Source: Thermodesulfovibrionales bacterium (GTDB lineage: Bacteria; Nitrospirota; Thermodesulfovibrionia; Thermodesulfovibrionales; UBA1546). Taken from it: a stretch of 10,400 bases of DNA. Each line of letters starts with the position of its first letter. Positions within the stretch are counted from its first letter, which is position 1. The stretch lies in the NCBI GenBank assembly GCA_030018605.1, contig JASEHP010000041.1, positions 1 to 10,400 of the forward strand, in the 5' to 3' direction. Below, one piece after another: positions 1 to 7,107 of the stretch. A program made the position numbers and the translations under genes. The notes beneath the pieces are model-generated. The model searched no databases, was not told the DNA's origin, and worked only from the letters and a program-made list of their open reading frames with translations.

Positions 1-67
1 CGTAAATTAATCCTCTCCATACTCCAAAACAGACACCGAAAAAAGTAATTATGCCAAAAATCATCAT
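1..67 (-). CDS. Possible start of a CvpA-like membrane protein (partial, runs off the window)
   Basis: Reading leftward from a double ATG at 67 and 64, about 22 codons stay open to the window edge. They encode a strongly hydrophobic stretch ending in F-G-V-W-R-G-L-I-Y. A first transmembrane helix followed by a G-x-x-R-G signature is typical of the N-terminus of CvpA/colicin V production family proteins. No clear Shine-Dalgarno sequence precedes it, and another frame (ATG at 92) is also open, so both start and frame are uncertain. It would lie about 90 bases downstream of the ABC1 kinase gene on the same strand. The family call rests on one short motif and is weak. Confidence 0.3.
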   Translation of the reverse strand, partial: MMIFGIITFFGVCFGVWRGLIY

Positions 68-156
68 CCATCACGAATCCGGCATCGTACATAATATATT
101 TTATGTTATGGATAATTTTGCCAGGGAATATTCTTGCTGCTGAACAAAAAATAAGC

Positions 157-1860
157 TTAAAGCCTTCCTGAGCGTATTATGGAGATAATCAGCCAGATGC
201 CGAGCAAAAAGGCAACACCGAACGCTGACAGTCCGAGAATGGAAAAGCCGTATATTTTGGGCCCGACGCCTGTTGCATGCATTATGGCTGAACTCAAAAG
301 GATAGAACTCACAATCAGGCTAAATGAAATCCTGTTGCTTGATTTATCCATATCCCTGATAAATCTCTCAAGCCCTATATGTGTGAGTTTCAGATGAATA
401 TCGTCCTTTAAAACCTTTCTTATAATCTGTTTCATCTGGCGGGGGAAGACAACAACAAAGTCTCCTATCTCTTCTATGCCTTTCTTTGTTTTTTCGTATA
501 TCCTTGACGGGCTAAACTTTTCCCTGACAAGCTTAGAGGCGTAAGGCTCGGCTGCGGCAATGAAATCAAAATCAGGGTCCAGTTCTCTTCCGATATTTTC
601 AAGAATCAGCATCGCCTTATTAACAAGAAGAAGGTCTGAAGGAATCTTCATGTTATGCTTCATTGCCAGATGCGTCACGATATCCATATACTCGGCAAAA
701 TTTATTTCCGCCAGTGTCAACCCGTACAGCGGCTCCAAAAAATAAACAAGGTCTGATTTGAACCCCTTCCTGAATGTAATCAAATCAGCTTCCTCTGGAA
801 CAAGCCCGAGTTCGATATACTGGTCAATCAGCCTGTCAAAATCCTTGTTTATAAGGGCCAGAAATGTGTTTGCCATAGTTTCTTTCATCTCATCCGTAAC
901 TCTTCCAACTATCCCAAAATCCATAAACCCTATCTGCCCTTCCGGCATTGCAAAGATATTTCCCGGATGAGGGTCTGCATGAAAGAAGCCGTCTTCAAGT
1001 ACCATCTTGAAATAAGCGTCAACGCCGTTCTTCGCAAGTTCTTTCCTGTCAAGGCCCATGTCTTCTATTCCGGAAATGTCATCAATCCTTACTCCGTCAA
1101 TCCTTTCCATTGTAAGGATTTTCTCCGTGGTAAACTCGCTGTGAATTTTCGGGATATATATATGCGGGTTGGCCTCAAAGTTTTTTCCAAAGCGCAGGCA
1201 GTTCTTCGCCTCCTCTGAAAAATCCAGTTCCTTCCTGACAGTCCTCGTGAATTCATCCACAATGCCTGCCGGATTAAAAAACCTGCTTTCAGGGATATGT
1301 TTATCCATAAGCTGGGCTATCGTCGTGAGGATATTTATGTCTGTCTCTATCTGCTCTCTTATATCAGGCCTCTGCACCTTTACTATCACATCGCTTCCGT
1401 CAAGAAGTGTCCCGTGATGAACCTGAGCAATGGAAGCGGCAGCGGCCGGCTTATCATGAAACTTTGTAAATATCTTATCAATCGGAAGGTGCGTTTCTTC
1501 TTCTATAATCTTCTTTGCCTCTTCAGAAGGAAATGCCGGAACTTTATCCTGAAGTTTTTTAAACTCATCGGCAAAGGGCGCGGTAATAAGGTCCGGCCTT
1601 GATGAAAGAAGCTGGGCGAGTTTGATAAAACTCGGGCCAAGCTCTGAAAAAGCCATCCTGAGCCTCTCAGGAACTGTATGCGCCTTTACAGCAGGCCATT
1701 GTCCGAAGGTTTTTAGTCTTTTCCTGAGAGAGACGTATCTGTGGAGGCGAAGCTGGTCTATTATGTGTCCGAACTCATATTTAAGAAAAACATTAATAAT
1801 CTGCCTTACTCTGTTAATATTCTTATACGTGCTCCTGAGTTTCAGCAGACTGAAAGGCAT
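157..1860 (-). CDS. ABC1/UbiB/AarF-family atypical kinase, membrane anchored
   Basis: This 567-residue protein belongs to the ABC1 (ADCK/COQ8/UbiB) family of atypical protein-kinase-like ATPases. These support quinone biosynthesis or lipid homeostasis at the membrane; the substrate here is unknown. Visible family marks, in order, are: the KxGQ-type motif at about residues 80-83, here K-L-A-Q with Ala in place of the usual Gly; the alanine-rich nucleotide loop at 139-143 (AAAAS), followed by IAQVH; the presumed ATP-site lysine near 161 (VKVQRP); the catalytic-loop motif HADPHPGN at 294-301; and the metal-binding DFG at 314-316. Two hydrophobic helices at roughly 511-530 and 537-562 form a C-terminal membrane anchor, as in bacterial UbiB. 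The ATG lies 3 bases after the stop of the phasin-like gene, so the two are almost certainly cotranscribed. A GGGGAG stretch about 15 bases upstream may serve as a ribosome binding site. I leave the symbol empty because ubiquinone synthesis is not shown by this window. Confidence 0.93.
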   Translation of the reverse strand: MPFSLLKLRSTYKNINRVRQIINVFLKYEFGHIIDQLRLHRYVSLRKRLKTFGQWPAVKAHTVPERLRMAFSELGPSFIKLAQLLSSRPDLITAPFADEFKKLQDKVPAFPSEEAKKIIEEETHLPIDKIFTKFHDKPAAAASIAQVHHGTLLDGSDVIVKVQRPDIREQIETDINILTTIAQLMDKHIPESRFFNPAGIVDEFTRTVRKELDFSEEAKNCLRFGKNFEANPHIYIPKIHSEFTTEKILTMERIDGVRIDDISGIEDMGLDRKELAKNGVDAYFKMVLEDGFFHADPHPGNIFAMPEGQIGFMDFGIVGRVTDEMKETMANTFLALINKDFDRLIDQYIELGLVPEEADLITFRKGFKSDLVYFLEPLYGLTLAEINFAEYMDIVTHLAMKHNMKIPSDLLLVNKAMLILENIGRELDPDFDFIAAAEPYASKLVREKFSPSRIYEKTKKGIEEIGDFVVVFPRQMKQIIRKVLKDDIHLKLTHIGLERFIRDMDKSSNRISFSLIVSSILLSSAIMHATGVGPKIYGFSILGLSAFGVAFLLGIWLIISIIRSGRL

Positions 1861-1863
1861 CGT

Positions 1864-2208
1864 CTATTGTTCTCTCCCCAGCGAGCCTTCGGCCTGCCCT
1901 TCTTCCTTTACGCCTTCAAGTTTCTTCACCCTGTTAGAGAGGTTCTGAATCTTTTTGCTGAGCTTATCAATATCATCCTTTGTCGGAAGGTTCATTTTTT
2001 CCATAGTCTTTGCCAGTATTTCTGAAAAGTTTTTGGAAAACCCTTCCGTCCCCTTCTCAGCCTTTTCTGTCCACTCCTTTACAAGCTTTGCGCCCTGTGA
2101 TTCGCTTAACTCGCCTTTTTTAACAAGCTCATCAATGAATTCCTTTACCTTCCCCTGCATTCCGAACCCTGCAAGCATTGCATTTCTTATCGTTTCAAAA
2201 AATGTCAT
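1864..2208 (-). CDS. Small phasin-like coiled-coil protein
   Basis: This encodes a 114-residue, highly charged, mostly helical protein. The N-terminal 20 residues are amphipathic or hydrophobic (FFETIRNAMLAGFGMQGK). They are followed by a segment of the form V-x-E-F-I-D-E-L-V-K-K-G-E-L-S-x-x-x-G, which is characteristic of the phasin / PHA granule-associated family of short proteins. Residues about 75-100 (DDIDKLSKKIQNLSNRVKKL) carry a heptad pattern of I/L/V consistent with a coiled coil, and the tail is polar and probably disordered. The start is the ATG at 2208, because a GGAGG lies 5 bases upstream; the more upstream in-frame ATG at 2220 has no such site. No PHA synthase gene is present here, so a role on polyester granules is not supported by context. 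Its 3-base spacing to the ABC1 kinase suggests they act together, perhaps at the membrane. Family moderately sure, function unknown. Confidence 0.72.
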   Translation of the reverse strand: MTFFETIRNAMLAGFGMQGKVKEFIDELVKKGELSESQGAKLVKEWTEKAEKGTEGFSKNFSEILAKTMEKMNLPTKDDIDKLSKKIQNLSNRVKKLEGVKEEGQAEGSLGREQ

Positions 2209-2213
2209 AAACA

Positions 2214-2218
2214 CCTCC
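2214..2218 (-). promoter_or_regulatory. Ribosome binding site that fixes the phasin-like start
   Basis: GGAGG on the minus strand lies 5 bases before the ATG at 2208. It lies inside the sequence that would be coding if the upstream ATG at 2220 were used, so it favours the shorter protein. Confidence 0.7.
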
Positions 2219-2223
2219 ATTTT

Positions 2224-2313
2224 AAGTAGTCAGTAGACAGCAGTTAGTAGTTAAGGATAAGACCAAAAAATAAAACACCGTTTGTCCTCCTTACTACTTA
2301 CTACTTACTACTT
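2224..2313. repeat. Degenerate heptamer repeats forming an inverted repeat across the alaS 3' end
   Basis: On the plus strand, three perfect tandem copies of TTACTAC occupy 2291-2311. The opposite arm, 2224-2257, is made of looser 7-base units (AGTAGTC, AGTAGAC, AGCAGTT, AGTAGTT). The two arms are complementary: 2253-2257 AAGGA pairs with 2288-2292 TCCTT, and pairing continues outward with a few mismatches and one bulge to about 2232/2312, giving roughly 20 base pairs around a 30-base loop. The right arm contains the alaS stop codon (2294-2296) and encodes its last residues (VVSSK). There is no T-run after the hairpin in the direction of transcription, so it is not a classical intrinsic terminator. 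A similar structure occurs at 7042-7093. Confidence 0.7.
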
Positions 2314-4936
2314 GTTTCTTGACTATATCGTATACTGCTTCAAGCGCCTTGTCCAGTTTTGCAATGTCTTTTGTGCCGCCTTCTGCCATTTCAGGTTTTC
2401 CTCCGCCTCTGCCGCCTGCAATCTCGGCAACTTTCTTGAGTATCTCTCCGGCCTTTATTTTCTTAGTAAGGTCTTTTGTAACCATGGACAAAAACGCTGC
2501 CTCTCCGTTCATTACAGATGCAAGGACAATAACACCGGAGCCGAGTTTATCCTTTACATTGTCTGCAAGAATCCTTAAATCCTTTTTTTCAAGGCCGTCA
2601 ACCCTGCATGAAACAACCTTCATGCCGTCTATGTCTCTTGCCTTCTCTATAATTGCTGTTGAGGTCTCGGATGCTGCCCTGCCTTTGAGCCTCTCGGCTT
2701 CTCTTTCCATCTCTTTCATACCGGCAAGAAGCCTTTCTACTCTTTCAGCCGGTTTTTCCGTCTTAAGCATATCCGAGATTTTTGTTAGCTCTTCTTCTTT
2801 CTTTCTGAAATGGTCAAGGGCAGCGATTCCTGTCAGCGCCTCTATCCTTCTTATTCCGGATGCAACGCTTCCCTCCGAGACAATAACAAACGCTCCTATG
2901 TCTCCTGTTGCCTTGCAGTGAGTGCCGCCGCAGAGTTCAGATCTGACTCCCGGCACCTTAACAACCCTGACTGTTTCGCCGTACTTCTCTCCGAAAAGAG
3001 CTGTTGCTCCTGATGCAACCGCATTTTTTATATCCATGACCGAAATCTCAACATTAATGTTTTCAAGAATCTTCTGATTTACAGTATCCTCAATGCTCCT
3101 TATCTCCTCGCGGCTGATGGGGAAGAAATGCGTAAAATCAAACCTGAGCCTCTCGGGAGCAACAAGCGAACCTGCCTGCTTAACATGCTCGCCGATAATA
3201 TTTTGCAATGATGCCTGAAGGAGATGAGTTGCGGTGTGATTGCTCATTATAGCTTTTCTTCTACGGGTGTCAACACTGCATGTCACCCTGTCCCAGACCC
3301 TCAGTCTGCCCTCTTTTATTTCTATGATATGGGAGTGCAAGCCTTCAATAACTTTTTTGGTATCCGCAACAAATGCCCTGAATCCGTCTGACGTCATCTC
3401 GCCTGTATCCCCAACCTGCCCTCCGGATTCGCCGTAAAAAGGAGTCTTATCCAGAAAAACCTCTACTTCTTCGCCTTTAGACGCCTCTTTGACAACCTTC
3501 CCTTCTTTCAGTATTGCCCTAACAACTGATTCGGTCTGCATCGCATCATAACCGGCAAACTCTGTTCTGCCTGTCCCGGAAAGCAGTTCTCTATATATGG
3601 ATGAAACAGCATCTTCTTCGCCTACCCATGAAGCCCTGGCCCTTTCCCTCTGCATCTCCATTTCTCTGTGGAACCCGTCTTCATCCAGGATAAGATTGTT
3701 GTCAGATGCAATGTCTCTTGCAAGGTCTACAGGAAATCCATAGGTATCGTACAGCTTGAATATTTCATCTCCCGGAACTGACTTCAATCCTGCTTTCTTT
3801 GCAGCTGCAACGACTTCATCTATAATCTTCATGCCCTGCTCAAGGGTCTTGGAAAAACGTTCCTCTTCAAATCTAAGCACCCTTGCTGCCCTGTCTTTTT
3901 CATCAAGAAGTTCAGGATACGTGTCGCCCATGACACCAGCCGCAGACTCAACAAGCTTATAAAGCACAGGCTCGCTTATGCCGAGAAGTTTTGCGTGCCT
4001 TGAGGCCCTTCTAACAATTCTTCTGAGGACATAACCCCTTCCTTCATTTGAGGGCATAAGCCCATCTGCAAGCAGGAATGAAATCGCCCTGATATGGTCG
4101 GCAATAACTCTTATGGATGTATCGGCATCAGCGCTCTTTCCGTAAGTTGTATGAGCAAGAGATGTTATCGCGGATATCATTGGCTTAAATAAATCGCTAT
4201 CAAAATTATTAATCTTCCCCTGCAAGACAGCTGAAATCCTCTCAAGTCCCATTCCCGTATCTATGCTTGGTTTTGGCAGGGGCGTAAGATTTCCTGATTC
4301 ATCCCTGCTGTACTGCATAAAAACAAGATTCCACAGCTCAAGAAATCTGTCACAGTCGCATCCTGCCCTGCACTCAGAACGGCCGCACCCGACATGCTCT
4401 CCCTGATCAATTATTATCTCAGAGCACGGGCCGCAGGGACCGGTATCTCCCATCTGCCAGAAGTTGTCTTTTGCGCTAAGGCGTACAATCCTGTCAGAAG
4501 GAATTCCGGTTAAATCTCTCCATAGTTTTTCAGCCTCGTCATCCTTTTCATAAACAGAGACCCAGAGCCTGTCCTTCGGGAGCTTAAATATGCCTGTAAG
4601 CAATTCCCACCCGAATAGTATCGCATCTTTTTTAAAGTAATCTCCAAATGAAAAATTCCCGAGCATTTCAAAAAACGTGTGATGCCTTGATGTGTGCCCT
4701 ACATTTTCAAGGTCGCTGTGCTTGCCGCCTGCCCTGAGACATTTCTGGCATGAGACTGCCCTTGTGTATTGCCTTTTTTCTTCTCCAAGAAAAACAGATT
4801 TGAACTGCACCATGCCTGCATTCGTAAAAAGCAGCGTAGGGTCGTTCCTGGGAATAAGGGACGAACTTCTTACTGCCTCATGGCCTCTGGAGGAAAAATA
4901 ATCCAGAAATGCTTTTCTTATGTCTTTACTTTTCAT
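2294..4936 (-). CDS. alaS: Alanyl-tRNA synthetase
   Basis: AlaS charges tRNA-Ala with alanine in the cytoplasm and hydrolyses mischarged Ser- or Gly-tRNA-Ala. At 880 residues it is full length for the bacterial enzyme. The class II catalytic core begins right at the N-terminus (IRKAFLDYFSSRGHE, then PTLLFTNAGMVQFK at about 33-46). A cysteine-rich loop at about 184-195 (CGRSECRAGCDC) is the one commonly seen in bacterial AlaRS. The editing domain carries its zinc-binding HxxxH at 567-571 and the CxxxH (CGGTH) at 669-673. The C-terminal DHHA1-type domain has the glycine-rich signature GGRGGGKPEMAEGG at 841-854. The start fits the family alignment; the nearest purine-rich site, AAGGAG, lies about 18 bases upstream, which is rather far. 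The last five residues are encoded by a tandem heptamer repeat, so the extreme C-terminus may be recent. The gap to the upstream lipoprotein gene is 58 bases with no clear promoter. Confidence 0.99.
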   Translation of the reverse strand: MKSKDIRKAFLDYFSSRGHEAVRSSSLIPRNDPTLLFTNAGMVQFKSVFLGEEKRQYTRAVSCQKCLRAGGKHSDLENVGHTSRHHTFFEMLGNFSFGDYFKKDAILFGWELLTGIFKLPKDRLWVSVYEKDDEAEKLWRDLTGIPSDRIVRLSAKDNFWQMGDTGPCGPCSEIIIDQGEHVGCGRSECRAGCDCDRFLELWNLVFMQYSRDESGNLTPLPKPSIDTGMGLERISAVLQGKINNFDSDLFKPMISAITSLAHTTYGKSADADTSIRVIADHIRAISFLLADGLMPSNEGRGYVLRRIVRRASRHAKLLGISEPVLYKLVESAAGVMGDTYPELLDEKDRAARVLRFEEERFSKTLEQGMKIIDEVVAAAKKAGLKSVPGDEIFKLYDTYGFPVDLARDIASDNNLILDEDGFHREMEMQRERARASWVGEEDAVSSIYRELLSGTGRTEFAGYDAMQTESVVRAILKEGKVVKEASKGEEVEVFLDKTPFYGESGGQVGDTGEMTSDGFRAFVADTKKVIEGLHSHIIEIKEGRLRVWDRVTCSVDTRRRKAIMSNHTATHLLQASLQNIIGEHVKQAGSLVAPERLRFDFTHFFPISREEIRSIEDTVNQKILENINVEISVMDIKNAVASGATALFGEKYGETVRVVKVPGVRSELCGGTHCKATGDIGAFVIVSEGSVASGIRRIEALTGIAALDHFRKKEEELTKISDMLKTEKPAERVERLLAGMKEMEREAERLKGRAASETSTAIIEKARDIDGMKVVSCRVDGLEKKDLRILADNVKDKLGSGVIVLASVMNGEAAFLSMVTKDLTKKIKAGEILKKVAEIAGGRGGGKPEMAEGGTKDIAKLDKALEAVYDIVKKQVVSSK

Positions 4937-4994
4937 CTAAATTTTAATACGGTTCTCCTTGCCTGAAAACCTCTTTCCGGCAGAAAGAACATCG

Positions 4995-5342
4995 CTACTT
5001 TTTAATTACTCCGGGTTCGTTGCTGATAATGTGCATAAGCTTCCCGTCAATGAATATGAGCCTTGTTTTAAGAATCCAGCTTCTTGTATATACCCACTCT
5101 TCCCTGTATTTGTTATCCTCTAACGGTTTCAGCACATTAATTTCCGCCGGCGAACCCCACGCATATCTGATCTGCTGCTGTGTCATACCGAGAGCAATCT
5201 CGCCGCGCTTGATATTTTCCTGTATTGCCGGAGGAAATCCTTTTATTTCATCAGGCGAATACCTTACCGAGTCAATACATCCCAAAACCGAAAAACAGAG
5301 AGCTGAAGTCATAATACATAAAGCTGACATGCTTTTCCTCAT
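4995..5342 (-). CDS. Small lipoprotein with a BamE/SmpA-like domain
   Basis: This 115-residue protein starts with a lipoprotein signal peptide: positive residues (MRK), a hydrophobic core, then a V-L-G-C lipobox with the lipidated cysteine at residue 22. The residue after the cysteine is Ile rather than Asp, so outer-membrane sorting is expected. The mature part resembles the SmpA/OmlA (BamE) fold: G-M-T-x-x-Q-I-R at 52-59, a G-S-P at 63-65, W-V-Y at 83-85, and F-I-D-G-K-L at 97-102, the usual last strand. BamE itself assists outer-membrane protein assembly, but many unrelated small lipoproteins share this fold, so I do not name it bamE. The ATG at 5342 is chosen because GGAGGAG lies 7 bases upstream; a TTG one codon earlier is less likely. 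The gene follows the recX stop by 4 bases, with its ribosome binding site inside the last recX codons, which points to coupled expression. Confidence 0.8.
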   Translation of the reverse strand: MRKSMSALCIMTSALCFSVLGCIDSVRYSPDEIKGFPPAIQENIKRGEIALGMTQQQIRYAWGSPAEINVLKPLEDNKYREEWVYTRSWILKTRLIFIDGKLMHIISNEPGVIKK

Positions 5343-5346
5343 CAAT

Positions 5347-5823
5347 TTACTCCTCCTTTATCTTGAATTGTCTAAGTATCTTATTGATTGTATCAAAAGA
5401 ATACCCTTTCCTGACAAGAAATCTCCATATTTTTTTTTTAATTTCCTCATCGGAATAATTTTCAATAGTCTTTAATTTTCTGCTTACAACCTTCTCTGCC
5501 CTGATTATCTCATCAGGGTCATCATCGGTAAAAATATCCCTTATTAACTTCCCGGATATCCCCCTGCGGTGGAGAAAAATCCTGACTCCGCGATTGCCGA
5601 GCAGTCTTGCATCCTCGGCAATTCTTCTGAGGGATAAAGCAAGCGCTGCATCATTTATAAATCCCTTTTCGCTTAAATGCCTTATTGTCTGCTGTATAAT
5701 CTCCTCTGAAAAACCTTTCAGCTTGAGTTTGTCGGCAAGTTCTTTCTCACTCCTATCCCTGTAAGTCAGCAGCCTGTAAGCATAACGAATAGCGTCTCTC
5801 TTGTTCAGATTAGAAAAACTCAT
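5347..5823 (-). CDS. recX: Regulatory protein RecX
   Basis: RecX binds RecA filaments and limits their growth and ATPase and coprotease activity. The 158-residue length is typical. The N-terminal part (A-x-x-Y-A-Y-R-L-L-T-Y-R-D-R-S-E-K-E-L at about 11-29) and the central G-F-I-N-D-A-A-L-A at about 54-62 are family hallmarks, and the protein shows the expected tandem three-helix repeats rich in Arg and Lys (for example L-R-R-I-A-E-D-A-R-L-L-G-N-R-G at 65-79). The final repeat ends in FLVRKGYSFDTINKIL. No Shine-Dalgarno is visible before the ATG; the 52-base gap after pilT contains only a 5-base-pair hairpin at 5845-5859. In many bacteria recX follows recA directly; here pilT separates them. 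Identity is secure. Confidence 0.95.
   Translation of the reverse strand: MSFSNLNKRDAIRYAYRLLTYRDRSEKELADKLKLKGFSEEIIQQTIRHLSEKGFINDAALALSLRRIAEDARLLGNRGVRIFLHRRGISGKLIRDIFTDDDPDEIIRAEKVVSRKLKTIENYSDEEIKKKIWRFLVRKGYSFDTINKILRQFKIKEE
5350..5356 (-). promoter_or_regulatory. Ribosome binding site of the BamE-like lipoprotein gene
   Basis: GGAGGAG on the minus strand is encoded by the last sense codons of recX and lies 7 bases before the ATG at 5342. It supports that ATG over the TTG immediately upstream, and indicates coupling with recX. Confidence 0.7.
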
Positions 5824-5875
5824 TTTTATAGGGCATACTTGTATTGAGCGGTCTGCTCAGCCTTTCTAACAGTGA

Positions 5876-7021
5876 TTACTTACCGAACCTCTCAATCTTC
5901 ATCTGGTCTTTCTGCGGCTGAGATGGCGACTCAAATGCAAGGTCGCTTGTAGATTGAACGCCTTTCACCTTGAGCGCAAAGTCGTCAGCATTCGTTGCTG
6001 CTCTAAGAGCTTCCTCATACGTAATAAGCTCAGACTTATAAAGCTTGTAGAGAGACTGGTCAAATGTCTGCATGTTATAGTGAACTGCGCCCTGAGCAAT
6101 AACATCCGTGAGCATCTGTGTCTTGTCAGGGTCAAGTATGCAGTCCTTAACCGTCATCGTAGCAACAAGCACTTCAACTGCCGGAACCCTGCCTCTGCCG
6201 TCAGCCCTCGGCATAAGCCTCATTGAGATTATCCCTTTAAGAACAGATGCAAGCTGTATCCTGACCTGTTTGTGCTGATACGGAGGGAATACAGATATTA
6301 TTCTGTTTACCGTCTCCATCGCATCAATCGTATGAAGGGTGCTGAGCACAAGATGCCCAATCTCTGCGGCGGTAAGAGATATCTGTATTGTCTCAAAGTC
6401 GCGCATTTCACCCACGAGTATTACATCAGGGTCCTGCCTGAGCGCCGCCCGCAATGCCTTGCTGAAAGACTCTGTATCATTGCCGACCTCTCTCTGATTT
6501 ATGATGCTGCTCTTATCTCTGTACAGATATTCTATGGGGTCTTCTATTGTTACAATGTTGGTTGTTTGGTTCGTATTGATATAATCAATCATTGAGGCAA
6601 GCGTTGTTGATTTGCCGCTGCCTGTCGTGCCTGTGACAAGTATAAGACCGCGCGGTTCAAGAGCCATCTTTTTAAGGACATCAGGAAGCTGAAGTTCTTC
6701 TATTGTCGGAATCCTCATAGGTATCACCCTAAAGACAACCCCTATAGCTCCCCTCTGCACAAATACATTGCACCTAAATCTTCCAAGTCCCGGTATGGTG
6801 TATGCAAAGTCCATATCCTTTTTCTTTTTGAAAATCTCTCTCTGCCCTGTGCTCATCACAGAGGACGCTATCTTGAGCGCATCTTCCTGAGAAACCTTAT
6901 TTCCTGATGCCACCGGCATTAACTTGCCATTAACCCTCATTATGGGCGGAGAGCCGACTTTTATATGAAGGTCAGATGCATTCTGCGCCATAGCGCTTTT
7001 AAGGAGTTCATCTACTTCCAT
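5876..7021 (-). CDS. pilT: Type IV pilus retraction ATPase PilT
   Basis: PilT is the cytoplasmic hexameric secretion ATPase that depolymerises type IV pili, powering twitching motility. The 381-residue protein shows the PAS-like N-terminal domain (A-S-D-L-H at 15-19, P-I-M-R-V-N-G at 26-32), Walker A G-T-T-G-S-G-K-S-T at 131-139, the Asp box TIEDPIEY at about 158-165, Walker B DPDVILVGEMRD at 197-208 with catalytic Glu 205, and the His box containing H223 and H230. The C-terminus has the usual M-Q-T-F-D-Q-S-L segment. However, the AIRNLIRE motif known to be needed for retraction by classical PilT is replaced by T-V-K-D-C-I-L-D at about 290-297, so this may be a PilT2- or PilU-like paralogue. 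I chose the ATG at 7021 because GGAGG lies 8 bases upstream; a TTG at 7036 would bury that site. No other pilus gene is in the window. Confidence 0.95.
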   Translation of the reverse strand: MEVDELLKSAMAQNASDLHIKVGSPPIMRVNGKLMPVASGNKVSQEDALKIASSVMSTGQREIFKKKKDMDFAYTIPGLGRFRCNVFVQRGAIGVVFRVIPMRIPTIEELQLPDVLKKMALEPRGLILVTGTTGSGKSTTLASMIDYINTNQTTNIVTIEDPIEYLYRDKSSIINQREVGNDTESFSKALRAALRQDPDVILVGEMRDFETIQISLTAAEIGHLVLSTLHTIDAMETVNRIISVFPPYQHKQVRIQLASVLKGIISMRLMPRADGRGRVPAVEVLVATMTVKDCILDPDKTQMLTDVIAQGAVHYNMQTFDQSLYKLYKSELITYEEALRAATNADDFALKVKGVQSTSDLAFESPSQPQKDQMKIERFGK

Positions 7022-7029
7022 TGTATCTT

Positions 7030-7034
7030 CCTCC
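7030..7034 (-). promoter_or_regulatory. Ribosome binding site that fixes the pilT start
   Basis: GGAGG on the minus strand, 8 bases before the ATG at 7021. Its first base overlaps the TTG at 7034-7036, so starting at that TTG would leave no usable site. Confidence 0.7.
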
Positions 7035-7041
7035 AAATTAT

Positions 7042-7093
7042 AGATGTCAGGTGTCAGATATACTGATACCTGATACCTGAAACCTAATACCTG
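7042..7093. repeat. Heptamer repeats forming an inverted repeat between recA and pilT
   Basis: On the plus strand, four tandem 7-base units CTGATAC, CTGATAC, CTGAAAC, CTAATAC run from 7063 to 7090. Two opposed units, ATGTCAG and GTGTCAG, run from 7044 to 7057. Segment 7042-7057 can pair with 7063-7078 around a 5-base loop (ATATA), with 13 Watson-Crick pairs out of 16. In the direction of transcription no T-run follows, so it is not a normal terminator. It sits just upstream of the pilT ribosome binding site and downstream of the recA stop, and could affect mRNA stability or processing between the two. It matches the repeat at 2224-2313 in unit length and arrangement but not in sequence. Confidence 0.7.
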
Positions 7094-7107
7094 TTTTTTT
7101 CTGCCGT

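Noticed and set aside
140..175. T-rich run just after the ABC1 kinase stop as an intrinsic terminator
   Set aside because: A TTTTTT follows the stop on the minus strand, but the preceding sequence (GCTTTAAGC) gives only a 4-base stem with a 1-base loop, too weak to call.
2319..2921. A 200-codon plus-strand open frame
   Set aside because: It lies entirely antisense to alaS, which is unmistakable; the translation is low-complexity and rich in Ser, Leu and Ile, as expected of a shadow frame.
4937..4994. T-box or other alanine-responsive leader before alaS
   Set aside because: The gap is only 58 bases, with at best a 5-base-pair CTTTC/GAAAG stem, far too short for a T-box and with no terminator.
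5845..5859. TGAGC/GCTCA hairpin between pilT and recX as a terminator
   Set aside because: The stem is only 5 base pairs and no T-run follows in the direction of transcription.
7042..7093. CRISPR array at the recA-pilT gap
   Set aside because: The repeats are adjacent 7-base units without spacers, so they are short tandem repeats and not a CRISPR array.
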